Counted from the first letter of the stretch, positions 15,958 through 25,505 are shown. The stretch is 64,000 nt of DNA from an uncultured Lachnospiraceae bacterium (GCA_946546945.1 CAMNOU010000003.1:1-64000), one strand, 5' to 3'. The notes: generated by a model not told the origin, from the sequence alone. A program made the numbers and translations.

Positions 15958-17355
15958 TCAGAAAACTCTTCTGATTGCTACCACTGACCGGTATGCGTAA
16001 TTCCCGCCGATGGTGATACCGGTTCTTTCATTGCTGGCGTGCACGATCTGTCCGCCTCCGATGTAGATGGCCACGTGACCGGAATAACATACGATATCTC
16101 CGGGACGGATATCCGATGCGGATACGCCATATCCTACAGATCTCTGAGCTGCGGATGAATGCGGTAATGATACGCCAAAGTGAGCATATACGGATTTAAC
16201 AAATCCGGAGCAGTCTGCTCCGTTCGTCAGGCTTTCTCCGCCCCACACATACGGATTTCCAATAAAGTTGCATGCATAGTTTGCGACCGCCTGTCCGGAA
16301 CCGCTTCCCGATGAGGAAGATCCGCCGCCTGAGGAACTGCTTCCGGAAGAACTGCTGCCTGAAGAGCTGCTGCCCGAGGAGCTGCTGCCTGAGGAGCTGC
16401 TGCCTGAGGATGAGCTTGATGAGGAGCTGCTGCTGCTCGAAGAAGAACTGCTGCCTGAGGAACTCTCTGAAGATCCGCTGTTCGAATCATCCCTGTTCCC
16501 CGAATCAGAACTGTTGTCTTCTCTGGAGGACTGTGAGGAACGGCTTGCCTCTCTCTCCGCTGCTGCCGCAGCCTCTGCTTCTGCCTTCCGGCGCGCCTCT
16601 TCTTCTCTCCTTTGCTGAGCTGCCACTTCCTCTGCGATCACGCGGTTCTGCTGCTCAATGGTTTCTTTATACTGAGCGGCCAGTGCCTGTGCAGATGCCA
16701 GCTTCGCACTGAAGTTATCCATTTCCTGACTCTTTTTGGCAACCATCACATTCAGAGCGCTCTTCTGTTCTTCCAGTGATCTCTGCTCTTCCTGCATGTC
16801 CGCTTCTTCTTCTGCGATCTGATCGATCAGGGCGGCAATCTGTCTCTCCGTCTCCTGATATTCTGTCAGCAGATTGCGGTCATATTTGTACACGGAATTA
16901 AACATCTGTACCCGCTTCAGAGCATCGGCGAAATCATTAGCGCCAAGAAGTGCATTAAAGAAGGAAATCTCACCGCCGTTTATGTACATATAACTGATGC
17001 GTTCCTTCATGGAGGCATACTGTTTGGCTTCTGTCTCCTGTGCAACGACCAGATCCGCCTTTGCCTGCTGCAGTTCAGCCTCTTTCTGTTTGATCTCATC
17101 TTCTATGACCGCGATATTGGCGATCGTTGTCACCAGCTCGGCGTCCAGTGCATTGATCTCTGACTGAAGACTGCTCTGCTTATTCCTTATATCCTGTATA
17201 TTGCTATTGACCGAATTCAGATTCTGTTCTGCTTTTTCTTTCTCCTGGCGCGCATTATCAAGAGCTGAGGCCATAACCGCGGTGCTTCCCGAAATGCTGA
17301 TTGCTGCCGCCATGGCAATTGCAGCCGCTTTCTTTAAGATACGGTGTTTTAACAT
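15958..17355 (-). CDS. Secreted coiled-coil NlpC/P60 peptidoglycan hydrolase (CwlO-like)
   Basis: A 465-residue secreted cell-wall endopeptidase. Signal peptide about 1-31 (cleavage probably after AVMASA), two long coiled-coil helices (about 33-240, heptad-rich with many Glu/Lys/Gln), a Ser/Gly low-complexity linker, then an NlpC/P60 domain with catalytic C382 (GADCSGF), H427 (GHVAIY) and H439 (IVHAS). The start is ATG 17355 with AAAGGAG upstream. The plan matches CwlO/SagA-type hydrolases that FtsEX activates in other Firmicutes; ftsEX lies 6 kb away. Confidence 0.93.
   Translation of the reverse strand: MLKHRILKKAAAIAMAAAISISGSTAVMASALDNARQEKEKAEQNLNSVNSNIQDIRNKQSSLQSEINALDAELVTTIANIAVIEDEIKQKEAELQQAKADLVVAQETEAKQYASMKERISYMYINGGEISFFNALLGANDFADALKRVQMFNSVYKYDRNLLTEYQETERQIAALIDQIAEEEADMQEEQRSLEEQKSALNVMVAKKSQEMDNFSAKLASAQALAAQYKETIEQQNRVIAEEVAAQQRREEEARRKAEAEAAAAAEREASRSSQSSREDNSSDSGNRDDSNSGSSESSSGSSSSSSSSSSSSSSSSGSSSSGSSSSGSSSSGSSSSGSSSSGGGSSSSGSGSGQAVANYACNFIGNPYVWGGESLTNGADCSGFVKSVYAHFGVSLPHSSAAQRSVGYGVSASDIRPGDIVCYSGHVAIYIGGGQIVHASNERTGITIGGNYAYRSVVAIRRVF
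16331..16435. repeat. 15-bp tandem repeats coding the Ser/Gly linker
   Basis: About five near-identical 15-bp units (consensus GAGGAGCTGCTGCCT on the plus strand), then two diverged units. On the minus strand each encodes one Gly and four Ser. Copy number could change by slippage in steps of five residues without breaking the frame. Confidence 0.8.
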
Positions 17356-17428
17356 AATATCTCCTTTTTTTGATATTGGATAAATCGTATTTATTTCCAT
17401 TATAATCAATTTGAAATTTTTTACAAGT

Positions 17429-17465
17429 AAAAATCACACGATTTGTGACAAACCGTGTGATTTTT
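17429..17465 (-). terminator. Terminator after the aminotransferase gene
   Basis: AAAAATCACACG/CGTGTGATTTTT stem, about 30 bases beyond the stop at 17495; the T-rich 3' arm gives the tract. Confidence 0.85.
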
Positions 17466-17494
17466 GTGTGTTTTTTGTTACATTTTTGTAAATA

Positions 17495-18784
17495 TTATTT
17501 TTCAAGCAGCCGCTCGACACTGGCCAGTTTGACACAGACGATGAAGACGCTGCATGCCAGATCCAGCTCTTCGATCGGCGGAAGTGTCGGAGCAAGCCGG
17601 ATCACGGAGTCTTTGGGATCCATTTTATAAGGAAAAGGAGCGCCCGCCCCGGTCAGAACAACACCGGCATTCTTCGCTTTTTCTACAATATTCTTTGCGC
17701 AGCCTTCATTGGCGAAATAGGTAATGAAATAACCTCCGTTGGGCGATGTCCAGTCCCCGGCGCCAAGCCCTTTCAGCTCTTTTTCAAATCTGTTCAGTAA
17801 CAGTTCGAATTTCGGGCGGATCAGCGCGGCATGTTTTTCCATATGCGCTGCGATTCCTGCCTGGTCTTTCAGGAATTTTACATGACGCAGCTGATTGATT
17901 TTGTCAAACCCAATCGTCTGCACAGAAAGCTGTTTGACAATATCTTCCTTATTTCTCAGGCTCGTTGCCAGTCCGGAGATTCCCGACCCGGAAAAAGTAA
18001 TCTTCGAGGTTGAGCAGAATTCATAAACCATATCCGGATTGCCTGCTTTCTCACATTCGGAAATGATGTCCAGAATCTCATCCTTTCTGTCCGGATATAA
18101 GTGATGCACACAATACGCATTATCCCAGTAGATTCTGAAATCCTCTGCTGCCGGTTTCAGATTCGCGAAGCGGCGAACCGTTTCGTCCGAATAGGAAGTT
18201 CCTGTCGGATTCGAGTATTTCGGAACACACCAGATTCCCTTGACCGATTCGTCTTCGCTGACCAGTTTTTCCACCATATCCATATCCGGGCCGTCTTCGT
18301 AAAGCGGAACATTGATCATATCGATTCCGAAAAATTCGGTAATGGCAAAATGACGGTCATAGCCCGGTACCGGACACAGGAATTTGACTTTATCCAGTTT
18401 ATACCAGGGGGTATGTCCAAGCACACCATGAACCATGGAACGGTTGATGGTATCATACATAATATTCAGGCTGGCATTTCCATATACAATGACATTATCT
18501 GGTCTGGTACCGATCATTCCGGCGATCATTTCCTTCGCTTCATCAATTCCATCCAGAACACCGTAATTTCTCAGATCGGTTCCTTTCCGGCTTTCCAGAA
18601 CGGAATCACTGTGAAGCACATCCAGCATTGGCTGTGAGAGATCCAGCTGGGCTTTGGAAGGCTTTCCCCTTGACATATCCAGGTTCAGATTCAGATTACA
18701 GTATTCCTGATACTGCTTCTCCAATTGTTCTTTTTCCTTCTGTAATTCTTCTATGCTCATCTGATCGTATGACTGCATCAACAT
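17495..18784 (-). CDS. PLP-dependent aspartate-type aminotransferase (PF12897 type)
   Basis: A 429-residue fold-type I aminotransferase. The PLP lysine is K261 in STSKITFSGSG; D221 (DNAYCVHH) should bind the pyridine nitrogen, and N192 (YSNPTGTS) and the C-terminal Arg (VIRLAPTLPP) fit substrate and cofactor binding. The N-terminal stretch LDMSRGKPSKAQLDLSQPM is typical of the atypical aspartate aminotransferase group found in actinobacteria and Clostridia. ATG 18784 is very close to AGGAGG; ATG 18778 has better spacing. Amino donor not proven. Confidence 0.87.
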   Translation of the reverse strand: MLMQSYDQMSIEELQKEKEQLEKQYQEYCNLNLNLDMSRGKPSKAQLDLSQPMLDVLHSDSVLESRKGTDLRNYGVLDGIDEAKEMIAGMIGTRPDNVIVYGNASLNIMYDTINRSMVHGVLGHTPWYKLDKVKFLCPVPGYDRHFAITEFFGIDMINVPLYEDGPDMDMVEKLVSEDESVKGIWCVPKYSNPTGTSYSDETVRRFANLKPAAEDFRIYWDNAYCVHHLYPDRKDEILDIISECEKAGNPDMVYEFCSTSKITFSGSGISGLATSLRNKEDIVKQLSVQTIGFDKINQLRHVKFLKDQAGIAAHMEKHAALIRPKFELLLNRFEKELKGLGAGDWTSPNGGYFITYFANEGCAKNIVEKAKNAGVVLTGAGAPFPYKMDPKDSVIRLAPTLPPIEELDLACSVFIVCVKLASVERLLEK

Positions 18785-18798
18785 ATTCCTCCTGATGT

Positions 18799-20121
18799 TT
18801 ATATTTCTTTTCCTATTTTTTTAAAATATTCCCTGATTTCCTTCTCATAACCGTTATCCGTTGGCTCGTAGAACTTCATATCCTTATAAGGATCCGGCAA
18901 ATACTGCTGATCCACATAATGATTCGGGAAATCATGAGCATACTTATAGCCGATTCCCCTTCCGAGTTTTTGCGCTCCCTTATAATGACTGTCGCAAAGA
19001 TAGGGCGGTATCGGCGCGGTCTTCGTTGTTCTTACAACTTCCATTGCCTTATCCACAGCCAGATAGGCTGCATTGCTTTTCGGCGCACTGGCGACATAAG
19101 TGACTGCCTGCGACAGCACGATTCTCGCTTCCGGCATTCCCAGCCGCTCCACTGCCTGGGCCGCGCTCACGGCAACCGTCAGCGCCATCGGATCTGCATT
19201 TCCGACATCCTCTGCGGCACAGATCATGATTCTCCGGGCAATGAACCGGATATCCTCTCCCGCATAAAGCATTTTTGCGAGATAATAAACTGCCGCGTTC
19301 GGATCCGATCCGCGCATGCTTTTAATAAACGCAGAGATGGTATCATAATGCCGGTCACCGCCTTTATCATAATTAACGGCCCGTTTCTGAATACACTCCT
19401 GCGCCACTTCCATCGTAATGTGGATTTTTCCATCCTCCCCCTTTGGAGTCGTAAGAATGCCGAGTTCTATCGCATTCAGCGCACTTCTGGCATCTCCGTT
19501 CGCCACATCAGACAGGAAATCCAGCGCATCCTCATCGATGACAGCATGATACGCTCCCATTCCTTTCTTCGTATCATATACCGCTCTCCTGAGGAGTTCT
19601 TTAATATCCTCTGATGTCAAAGGAAGGAACTCGAATATGATAGATCTGGACAACAGTGCTGTATTGACCTCAAAATAAGGGTTCTCCGTTGTTGCGCCAA
19701 TCAGCGTGACCGTGCCATCCTCCACAAATGGGAGAAGATAATCCTGCTGTCCCTTGTTAAAACGATGGATCTCATCGATGAATAAGACCGTGCGTTTCCC
19801 ATACATTCCCTGCAGCTGCCTGGCCTTTTCTATCACGTCTTCCATATCCTTTTTTCCGGCAGATGTCGCATTGATCTGTGTGAACTCCGCACTGGTCGTC
19901 TGCGCGATCACTTTTGCCAGAGTGGTCTTTCCCGTCCCGGGAGGGCCATAGAAAATGACTGACTGCAGTTTGTCTGCCTGTATCGCGCGATACAGCATCT
20001 TATCCTTCCCGATAATATGCTTCTGTCCCACCACCTCATCCAGCGTGGATGGTCTCAGGCGGGAAGCCAATGGACTTTCGGTCTCTTTATTCTGTTCCCT
20101 CATGTAATCAAATAAGTCCAT
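18799..20121 (-). CDS. rarA: Replication-associated recombination protein A (AAA+ ATPase)
   Basis: A 440-residue clamp-loader-like AAA+ ATPase (RarA/MgsA/WRNIP1). Walker A GPPGTGKTT at 59-67, Walker B LFIDEIHR at about 113-120, sensor 1 ATTENPYF, then the C-terminal oligomerisation domain (YYLAKMLYAGEDIRFIARRIMICAAEDVG, DSHYKGA). It acts at stalled replication forks. I chose ATG 20121 (MDLFDYMREQ), which gives the normal family length; the open frame reaches 20181 without adding conserved sequence. It is followed 14 bases later by the aminotransferase gene. Confidence 0.94.
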   Translation of the reverse strand: MDLFDYMREQNKETESPLASRLRPSTLDEVVGQKHIIGKDKMLYRAIQADKLQSVIFYGPPGTGKTTLAKVIAQTTSAEFTQINATSAGKKDMEDVIEKARQLQGMYGKRTVLFIDEIHRFNKGQQDYLLPFVEDGTVTLIGATTENPYFEVNTALLSRSIIFEFLPLTSEDIKELLRRAVYDTKKGMGAYHAVIDEDALDFLSDVANGDARSALNAIELGILTTPKGEDGKIHITMEVAQECIQKRAVNYDKGGDRHYDTISAFIKSMRGSDPNAAVYYLAKMLYAGEDIRFIARRIMICAAEDVGNADPMALTVAVSAAQAVERLGMPEARIVLSQAVTYVASAPKSNAAYLAVDKAMEVVRTTKTAPIPPYLCDSHYKGAQKLGRGIGYKYAHDFPNHYVDQQYLPDPYKDMKFYEPTDNGYEKEIREYFKKIGKEI

Positions 20122-20210
20122 ATATGAATCATCCCTCTTCAGAAAATTCAATATCTTTGTATAAGATACCTCAAAACGCAAAATTATGCAAGTTGAAAAT
20201 ACAATTCTTT

Positions 20211-20259
20211 CAAAAAAGGAAGGGGCAATTCCTCTCTCTGAGCGGAACTGCTCCTTCCC
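20211..20259 (-). terminator. Terminator after the GH42 gene
   Basis: GGAAGGAGCAGTT and AATTGCCCCTTCC arms followed by TTTTTTG on the minus strand, 23 bases after the stop at 20282. Confidence 0.88.
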
Positions 20260-20281
20260 GAATAATCAGCCTGCTTTTTTC

Positions 20282-22336
20282 CTACTTATATTTATAAACT
20301 CTCGTCCCGTAAGGTTCCAGCACCTGATTGCCGGAAACCACAGATCCGGTATCCATATCCAGAAGTGTCTTTTTCAGCATAATCTCTGTCTCTTTGTTCT
20401 GATAATTCAAAACAAACGCATACTTCTGACCGTTTTTCACACGGATGACCAGTTCACATTCAGCCGGCAGCTCAAAAGTCCCGTGCTCCGGATTCAGCAC
20501 ACCCAGGTAATCCAGAACTGCGGTCACTGTCTGCCTGGTGAATGTCCCGCCAAAGTGAAGGATTTTCCCTTTTCCATACGAAGTTTCCGTCAGCGCGGCT
20601 TCTCCTTTATAATAATTGTCATCATACCGCGCCAGCACATGAGCGCCCTCTCCCGGCGTGATTATTTCATTGAACGCTCCCGCATTCAGTATCTTTCCGT
20701 TCCAATTCATGGTCACTTCTCCATCAGCCGGCCCGACAGCGGAAAAATCGAGGACCTCCGTCTTTGTTATTTCGGAAAGCATTCCGGGAACAGATGTCAT
20801 CTTCACCGCGCCGCAGGGATCTTTGAAGTCCGTCCGTGCGCCAATCACAAGCACGCCTCCGTTGTTAACGTAATCTTTCAGCAGCTCCGCACGTTCTTCG
20901 GTAAGGATCACCGGATGCGGGTAGATCAGCACCGGATATCTGAGCAGTTCTTCCGTCTCTGTACTATCCAGAAGATACACAGAATCAAACGGCGTATGCG
21001 TTAAAGAGGAAGCGACGAATATCTCTTCGGCACTCTTCGGGTTCAATGCTCCATGCCAGATATCCAGCTGTGCATCCCAGGTGTTATCGTAGTCACAGAT
21101 CATGCCAAAGGATGCCTGAAAATCTGCGCCTGCAATCTCATCAATCGCCTGCATTCTTTTCCATATACGATCCAGCTCGGCTGTCTTTCTGTTCTCTTTA
21201 TTATTATAATCCAGCAGACCGTGCCAATAGATTTCCGTTCCCTTTGTGGCAGTCCGCCAGCGGAAATAACTGATGAAATCCGCGCCCTGCGCAATACTCT
21301 GCATGGTCCACAGCATCATCTGTCCGGGTTTTGGTGACGGAGCGAAAAACGTGTGTACCCATCCGTTCGCACCGGACTGCTGCTCCATAATTCCGAAATG
21401 CGGGCATACAGACCGGACCTCAGTCAGATTCCAGGATTTCCTGCGGTCATTCAATGTGTCCGAATGAAGCGGATCGGTTCCGGCGCAAAACGCAAAATTC
21501 GGGTAACTGTCATAGGTATAAACATCCAGAGATGTATCTTCCACCCTGTGATTATCAAGGTTATTGAACATTCCGTTTGTCGTGATAAAATCGCCGGGTT
21601 TTATGTACTTCCGAAGAATATCACTCTGAAGTTTAAAATACCGGTTGACCGTTTCGGATATAAAACGGTAAAAATCCATCTGCTGATGCGGGTTGATAAA
21701 ATCATGAACCGCCGTGCGGGGTACAAAGATTTCCTCCCAATCCGTATACGTCTGGTTCCAGAAGACGGTTCCCCAGGCGTTATTCAGAGCCTCCAACGTT
21801 CCATATCGTTCCTTTAAAAAGGCGCGGAAAGCGACTGAATCACTTTCGGAATAATATTCATCCACTTCACAGTTGATCTCATTATCAATCTGCCATCCGA
21901 CAATACAGGGACGTTTTGCATAGTGCTCTGCCAGCTTTTCTACAATGATCCCGGTCAATTCCAGATATTTCGGAGAGTTAAAATTGACATGACGCCGCAT
22001 GCCGTGCCGATATTTTACTCCGTCCTTCCGGCAGTTCAGAACCTCCGGATACTTTTCTGTCAGCCAGGCGGGCGGCGTAGCTGTCGGCGTACAGAAAATC
22101 ACCTGCATTCCCTCTGCCTCCGCCAGGTCCAGAAATTCGTCAAAGAACACAAAGGTGAACTCTCCCTCACGCGGCTCCGTTTTACTCCAGGCAAACTCTG
22201 CGATACGAATCACGGAAATCCCATGACTTTTCATTCTCTGCAGGTCGCTCTTCCACAGACTCTGATCCCACTGTTCAGGATAATAACAGGTACCCAGTGT
22301 ATAATGATTCCATTGAAAATTCTGCTCTTTTCGCAT
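20282..22336 (-). CDS. GH42 beta-galactosidase
   Basis: A 684-residue intracellular glycosidase (no signal peptide). The N-terminal TIM barrel begins GTCYYPEQWD and carries acid/base Glu153 (GWQIDNEINC) and nucleophile Glu318 (FGIMEQQSG), the two positions used in GH42. The middle trimerisation domain (DYVNNGGVLVIGARTD) and a small C-terminal beta domain (LEPYGTRVYKYK) follow, so the protein is complete. It probably cleaves terminal beta-galactosides such as galacto-oligosaccharides; no transporter is adjacent. It is followed by a strong terminator. Confidence 0.93.
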   Translation of the reverse strand: MRKEQNFQWNHYTLGTCYYPEQWDQSLWKSDLQRMKSHGISVIRIAEFAWSKTEPREGEFTFVFFDEFLDLAEAEGMQVIFCTPTATPPAWLTEKYPEVLNCRKDGVKYRHGMRRHVNFNSPKYLELTGIIVEKLAEHYAKRPCIVGWQIDNEINCEVDEYYSESDSVAFRAFLKERYGTLEALNNAWGTVFWNQTYTDWEEIFVPRTAVHDFINPHQQMDFYRFISETVNRYFKLQSDILRKYIKPGDFITTNGMFNNLDNHRVEDTSLDVYTYDSYPNFAFCAGTDPLHSDTLNDRRKSWNLTEVRSVCPHFGIMEQQSGANGWVHTFFAPSPKPGQMMLWTMQSIAQGADFISYFRWRTATKGTEIYWHGLLDYNNKENRKTAELDRIWKRMQAIDEIAGADFQASFGMICDYDNTWDAQLDIWHGALNPKSAEEIFVASSLTHTPFDSVYLLDSTETEELLRYPVLIYPHPVILTEERAELLKDYVNNGGVLVIGARTDFKDPCGAVKMTSVPGMLSEITKTEVLDFSAVGPADGEVTMNWNGKILNAGAFNEIITPGEGAHVLARYDDNYYKGEAALTETSYGKGKILHFGGTFTRQTVTAVLDYLGVLNPEHGTFELPAECELVIRVKNGQKYAFVLNYQNKETEIMLKKTLLDMDTGSVVSGNQVLEPYGTRVYKYK

Positions 22337-22354
22337 TTTCCCTTTCCCCTCTCT

Positions 22355-22972
22355 TTATCGGATGAAATGTGTGTAAACATGTTCCTCTTTTGGCGGCAGA
22401 CCATATTTTTCTTTTCCGAGGGCAATGCTTTTGATCAGAAACGACATATTCTCCGCAAGGATACGCATTGTCTGCAGTCCCTCATGATCCTGTTCAGCTT
22501 CTCCCTTTTCTCGCCCATGAACGCTGTTCCAGTAAAGACTGGATGCGACAGGCATCCCGCTGATGGTAAAGTACTTGTTCAGCTCATCAAAAGTGGCTGA
22601 AAGCCCGCCTCTTCTGGCAATGGCCACGCCGGCCCCAACCTTCATGGTCTTGTCAAAGTGTGTGCTGTAAAACAGCCTGTCCAGAAAAGCAATCAGCGTT
22701 GCATTCGCAGATGCATAATAAACCGGAGTCGCAGCGACAAGTCCGTCACACTCCTCAAATTTCGGAGCAACATCATTTACCAGATCGTCAAAAACGCATT
22801 TCCCCGCCTCATAACAGTGACCGCAGGCGATACATCCTCGGATATCTTTGTTTCCAATCTGAATGGTCTCATATTCCAGCCCGTTTTTTTCAAAAATCTT
22901 TTCCATCTCTTTTAACGCAATCGATGTGTTCCCATTCACTCTCGGGCTTCCGTTGATCAGCAGAACCTTCAT
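22355..22972 (-). CDS. Flavodoxin-like NAD(P)H:FMN oxidoreductase with Cys motif
   Basis: A 205-residue flavodoxin-fold protein. The FMN phosphate loop is NGSPRVNGNTS (7-17). The Cys set C47-x2-C50-x2-C53-x5-C59 matches the iron-sulfur flavoprotein branch, and VAATPVYYASANA is the family's second flavin loop. It likely reduces flavin, quinones or an Fe-S partner. It sits between the aldo/keto reductase gene upstream and GH42 downstream (gap 18 bases), so it may share their transcript. Confidence 0.85.
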   Translation of the reverse strand: MKVLLINGSPRVNGNTSIALKEMEKIFEKNGLEYETIQIGNKDIRGCIACGHCYEAGKCVFDDLVNDVAPKFEECDGLVAATPVYYASANATLIAFLDRLFYSTHFDKTMKVGAGVAIARRGGLSATFDELNKYFTISGMPVASSLYWNSVHGREKGEAEQDHEGLQTMRILAENMSFLIKSIALGKEKYGLPPKEEHVYTHFIR

Positions 22973-23035
22973 ACTTTCATTCCCTCCGTTTTTAATCTAT
23001 TTCTTTTTCCAGTCATTCTCATCCATCTGTATGGC

Positions 23036-24184
23036 CTATTTCCCGAATATTGCAGCTGCCTTCTGCATGTTTTCAATGACGGGAACATGGAACGGGCACC
23101 GGCTGACACAGGCTTTACAGGCGACACATTCCTGTGCATGGTGTTCCAGCAGTTCATAATGCTCCCTGACAGTTTCCGGAAGTTCTCCCTGCGCAATTGC
23201 CAGATTCATGAACTTCATGACATCTGCCACAACGATTCCCCGGGGACATGGCGCACAGTGTCCGCAATACATGCAGTGTCCTTCCCAGCTGATCTTTGGC
23301 ATGGAGGCAAAAGCCGCCGCATAATCTTTTTCCTGATCGCCTGCCTGCTCATAAGCGACCGAGGTATCAATATCATCAAAACTTTTCGCGCCGATCATGA
23401 CTGAGACCACTGCCGGTCTGGTCAGCGCATAGTGCAGGCACTGATTGGCTGTCAGCGCAACTTTTGCCAGAGACTGTTTCTCATCCAGAAGATCCCCTCC
23501 TCCGAACGCCTTCATAACGGTGATCGCAACCCCTTTTGACTGACAGGTCTCATACAGCTTCTGTCTTTGCGGATCCATATTGACCAGCTGCGTTTCGTAG
23601 TTCTTCCTGTCCCACAGCGCTTCCACATCTTCATTTGCGGGAAGCAGGTCATAGCATGGATTGACAGAAAACATCAGAACATCAATCAGCCCCGTCTCCA
23701 CAGCTGCCAGCGCCACCTCCGGATTATGGCTGGATATGCCCAGCGTTTTCGCAATGCCTGTTTCCTTTAATTCTCTGGCATAGGCCATGACTTCGCCATC
23801 TATAATTTCTTTCCAGTCCGCCATGGAATCAACATAATGTATCATACAGATCTCCACATGATCTGTGCCAAGCAGCCGGAGCTGTTCCTGAAACCCGGCT
23901 TTTACCTCATCAATCTTTCGTGTGCGAAGATACTGACCGTCTTTCCAGATACTGCAAAGATGTGCCTGCAGGACAAACTTGTCTCTTCTCCCGCGCAGAG
24001 CTTTTCCCAGATTCGCGCGGAACTCCGGATTCGGCGCATACAGATCCATGATATTGATTCCATAATATTCCATACGGTCTACGAAGGACTTCACGCCCTT
24101 TTCATCAAGCTTCAGAAATCCCTCACACCCCATACCGATTTCACTGACTTTGATTCCTTTGTTCCCGATTGTATTATATTTCAA
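23036..24184 (-). CDS. Aldo/keto reductase with two C-terminal [4Fe-4S] clusters
   Basis: A 382-residue fusion of an aldo/keto reductase barrel (about 1-290; D47-x-Y49, K69 and H75 correspond to the catalytic set) with a ferredoxin domain. Cys304/307/310/313 and Cys353/356/359/363 form two C-x2-C-x2-C-x3-C-P motifs. The start codon is TTG at 24184 with GGAGG 8 bases upstream. Such Fe-S aldo/keto reductases are common in Clostridia; substrate unknown. A flavodoxin-type gene follows, which could be an electron partner. Confidence 0.9.
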   Translation of the reverse strand: MKYNTIGNKGIKVSEIGMGCEGFLKLDEKGVKSFVDRMEYYGINIMDLYAPNPEFRANLGKALRGRRDKFVLQAHLCSIWKDGQYLRTRKIDEVKAGFQEQLRLLGTDHVEICMIHYVDSMADWKEIIDGEVMAYARELKETGIAKTLGISSHNPEVALAAVETGLIDVLMFSVNPCYDLLPANEDVEALWDRKNYETQLVNMDPQRQKLYETCQSKGVAITVMKAFGGGDLLDEKQSLAKVALTANQCLHYALTRPAVVSVMIGAKSFDDIDTSVAYEQAGDQEKDYAAAFASMPKISWEGHCMYCGHCAPCPRGIVVADVMKFMNLAIAQGELPETVREHYELLEHHAQECVACKACVSRCPFHVPVIENMQKAAAIFGK

Positions 24185-24221
24185 GTCTGACTACCTCCGT
24201 GTTCATATAAAAAGTATATCA

Positions 24222-24278
24222 CAAAAAAGAAACCGGAAAAACCATATAAGGAACTTTTATATGATTTCTCCGGCTTTC
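24222..24278 (-). terminator. Terminator after aquaporin gene
   Basis: Long imperfect stem between 24229-24249 and 24256-24278, followed by a T-rich tract on the minus strand; lies between the aquaporin stop and the aldo/keto reductase start. Confidence 0.8.
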
Positions 24279-24318
24279 AATTCTCTTCACTCGTCACTCT
24301 GGGAGTGCTCTGCAATGC

Positions 24319-25008
24319 CTATTCTTTTTCAAGAACATTGTAAATGCATGCAGCGAGTGCCGCTCCGATCAGCGGAGCGATAATAAACACGATCAGAGAT
24401 CCCATGGGCGCTGTATTCCCGCTGATTGCTGCTACGATGGCAGGTCCCAGACTTCTGGCAGGGTTGACAGATGTTCCTGTAAGACCGATTCCGAGAATAT
24501 GGACGCCGGTCAGTGTAAGACCGATGATCAGGCCACCAAAGGAACCGTGCTTCTGTTTGTCTGATGTCACACCAAGAATTGCCATCACAAAAATACAGGT
24601 CAGAACGATCTCGACGATAAAGCCTGCTCCGAATGAGCCGTTTACACCCGCGAGTCCGTTTGTGCCATAGCCGCCTGTCTTGTCTTCGATGCCTCCAAGA
24701 TTAAAAATCAGTGCAAGCACACCTGATCCGGCAAGGGCCCCCAGGCACTGCGCAATGACATATCCCGCAAAATCAGCTGCCGTAATGCCTCCGCGGATCA
24801 AAACAGCCAGCGAAACAGCCGGGTTGACATGACCCCCGGAAATATTTCCCACACTGTATGCCAATGCAACAATCGCAAGGCCGAAGGCAAGTGCAGTCAG
24901 AACATATCCGCCGCCTGCAGCAGCATCACAGCCAACAAGCATCGCGGTACCGCATCCGATCAGGACCAGAATAAATGTTCCGATGAATTCAGCAATATAC
25001 TTTTTCAT
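24319..25008 (-). CDS. aqpZ: Aquaporin Z-type water channel
   Basis: A 229-residue MIP-family channel with six membrane helices and two NPA boxes (N62-P-A in HVNPAVS, N182-P-A in SVNPARS). The selectivity filter reads F42, H170, T179, R185, which matches the water-selective AqpZ pattern (F/H/T/R) rather than the wider glycerol-channel pattern. The start is ATG 25008 with a GAGGG site; the open frame reaches 25053 but adds no family sequence. It is expected in the cytoplasmic membrane, where it would equalise osmotic pressure. Confidence 0.93.
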   Translation of the reverse strand: MKKYIAEFIGTFILVLIGCGTAMLVGCDAAAGGGYVLTALAFGLAIVALAYSVGNISGGHVNPAVSLAVLIRGGITAADFAGYVIAQCLGALAGSGVLALIFNLGGIEDKTGGYGTNGLAGVNGSFGAGFIVEIVLTCIFVMAILGVTSDKQKHGSFGGLIIGLTLTGVHILGIGLTGTSVNPARSLGPAIVAAISGNTAPMGSLIVFIIAPLIGAALAACIYNVLEKE

Positions 25009-25137
25009 AACCTCATTCCCTCCTTTGTATATACTTATGAGATACATTCCCATTCTAAACCTGATTCCTTTTTGTTACAAGAAAAAAGTATACCTGTTCA
25101 TGTCATGGTGCTTTTATAAGGCATCTGTTCTTTCGCA

Positions 25138-25446
25138 TCATTCTTCAGATGGTCCGGCTGTCACGCCCAGGCGTTCAAATACCAGATCATATCCATCATT
25201 GCCGTAATTCAGCGACCGGTTGACCCTGCTGATCGTCGCTGTAGAAGCCCCTGTCTTCTCAGCGATATCCAGATAAGTCCTGTGCTCGCGCAGCATGCGT
25301 GCCACTTCGTAGCGCTGTGACAGGGAGAGGATCTCATTGATCGTGCAGACATCCTCGAAAAATGTATAACATTCTTCCTTATCCTTCAGGCTCAGAATTG
25401 CATCAAACAGATGATCTACCGCCTCTGTCCGTATTTTTTTATTCAT
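25138..25446 (-). CDS. TrpR-like repressor, YerC/YecD family
   Basis: A 102-residue protein with the TrpR-type all-helical fold: SLSQRYEVARMLREHRTYLDIAEKTGASTATISRVNRSLNYG holds the helix-turn-helix. This is the YerC/YecD family of Firmicutes, related to TrpR but of unclear ligand. The ATG at 25446 follows GGGAGG. An inverted repeat TACTGT-N13-ACAGTA at 25506-25530 in its upstream region is a candidate autoregulatory operator. Confidence 0.9.
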   Translation of the reverse strand: MNKKIRTEAVDHLFDAILSLKDKEECYTFFEDVCTINEILSLSQRYEVARMLREHRTYLDIAEKTGASTATISRVNRSLNYGNDGYDLVFERLGVTAGPSEE

Positions 25447-25505
25447 CTCTATCCTCCCAAATTCCCATAGAGTGTGTGAACAGCCTTCTTGCTTTCACAA
25501 TTTAA

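Noticed and set aside
16331-16435. CRISPR array
   Set aside because: The repeats are contiguous 15-bp coding units without spacers; no cas genes occur in the window.
20186-21004. 272-codon plus-strand open frame
   Set aside because: Antisense to the GH42 gene; Cys/His/Arg-rich shadow composition.
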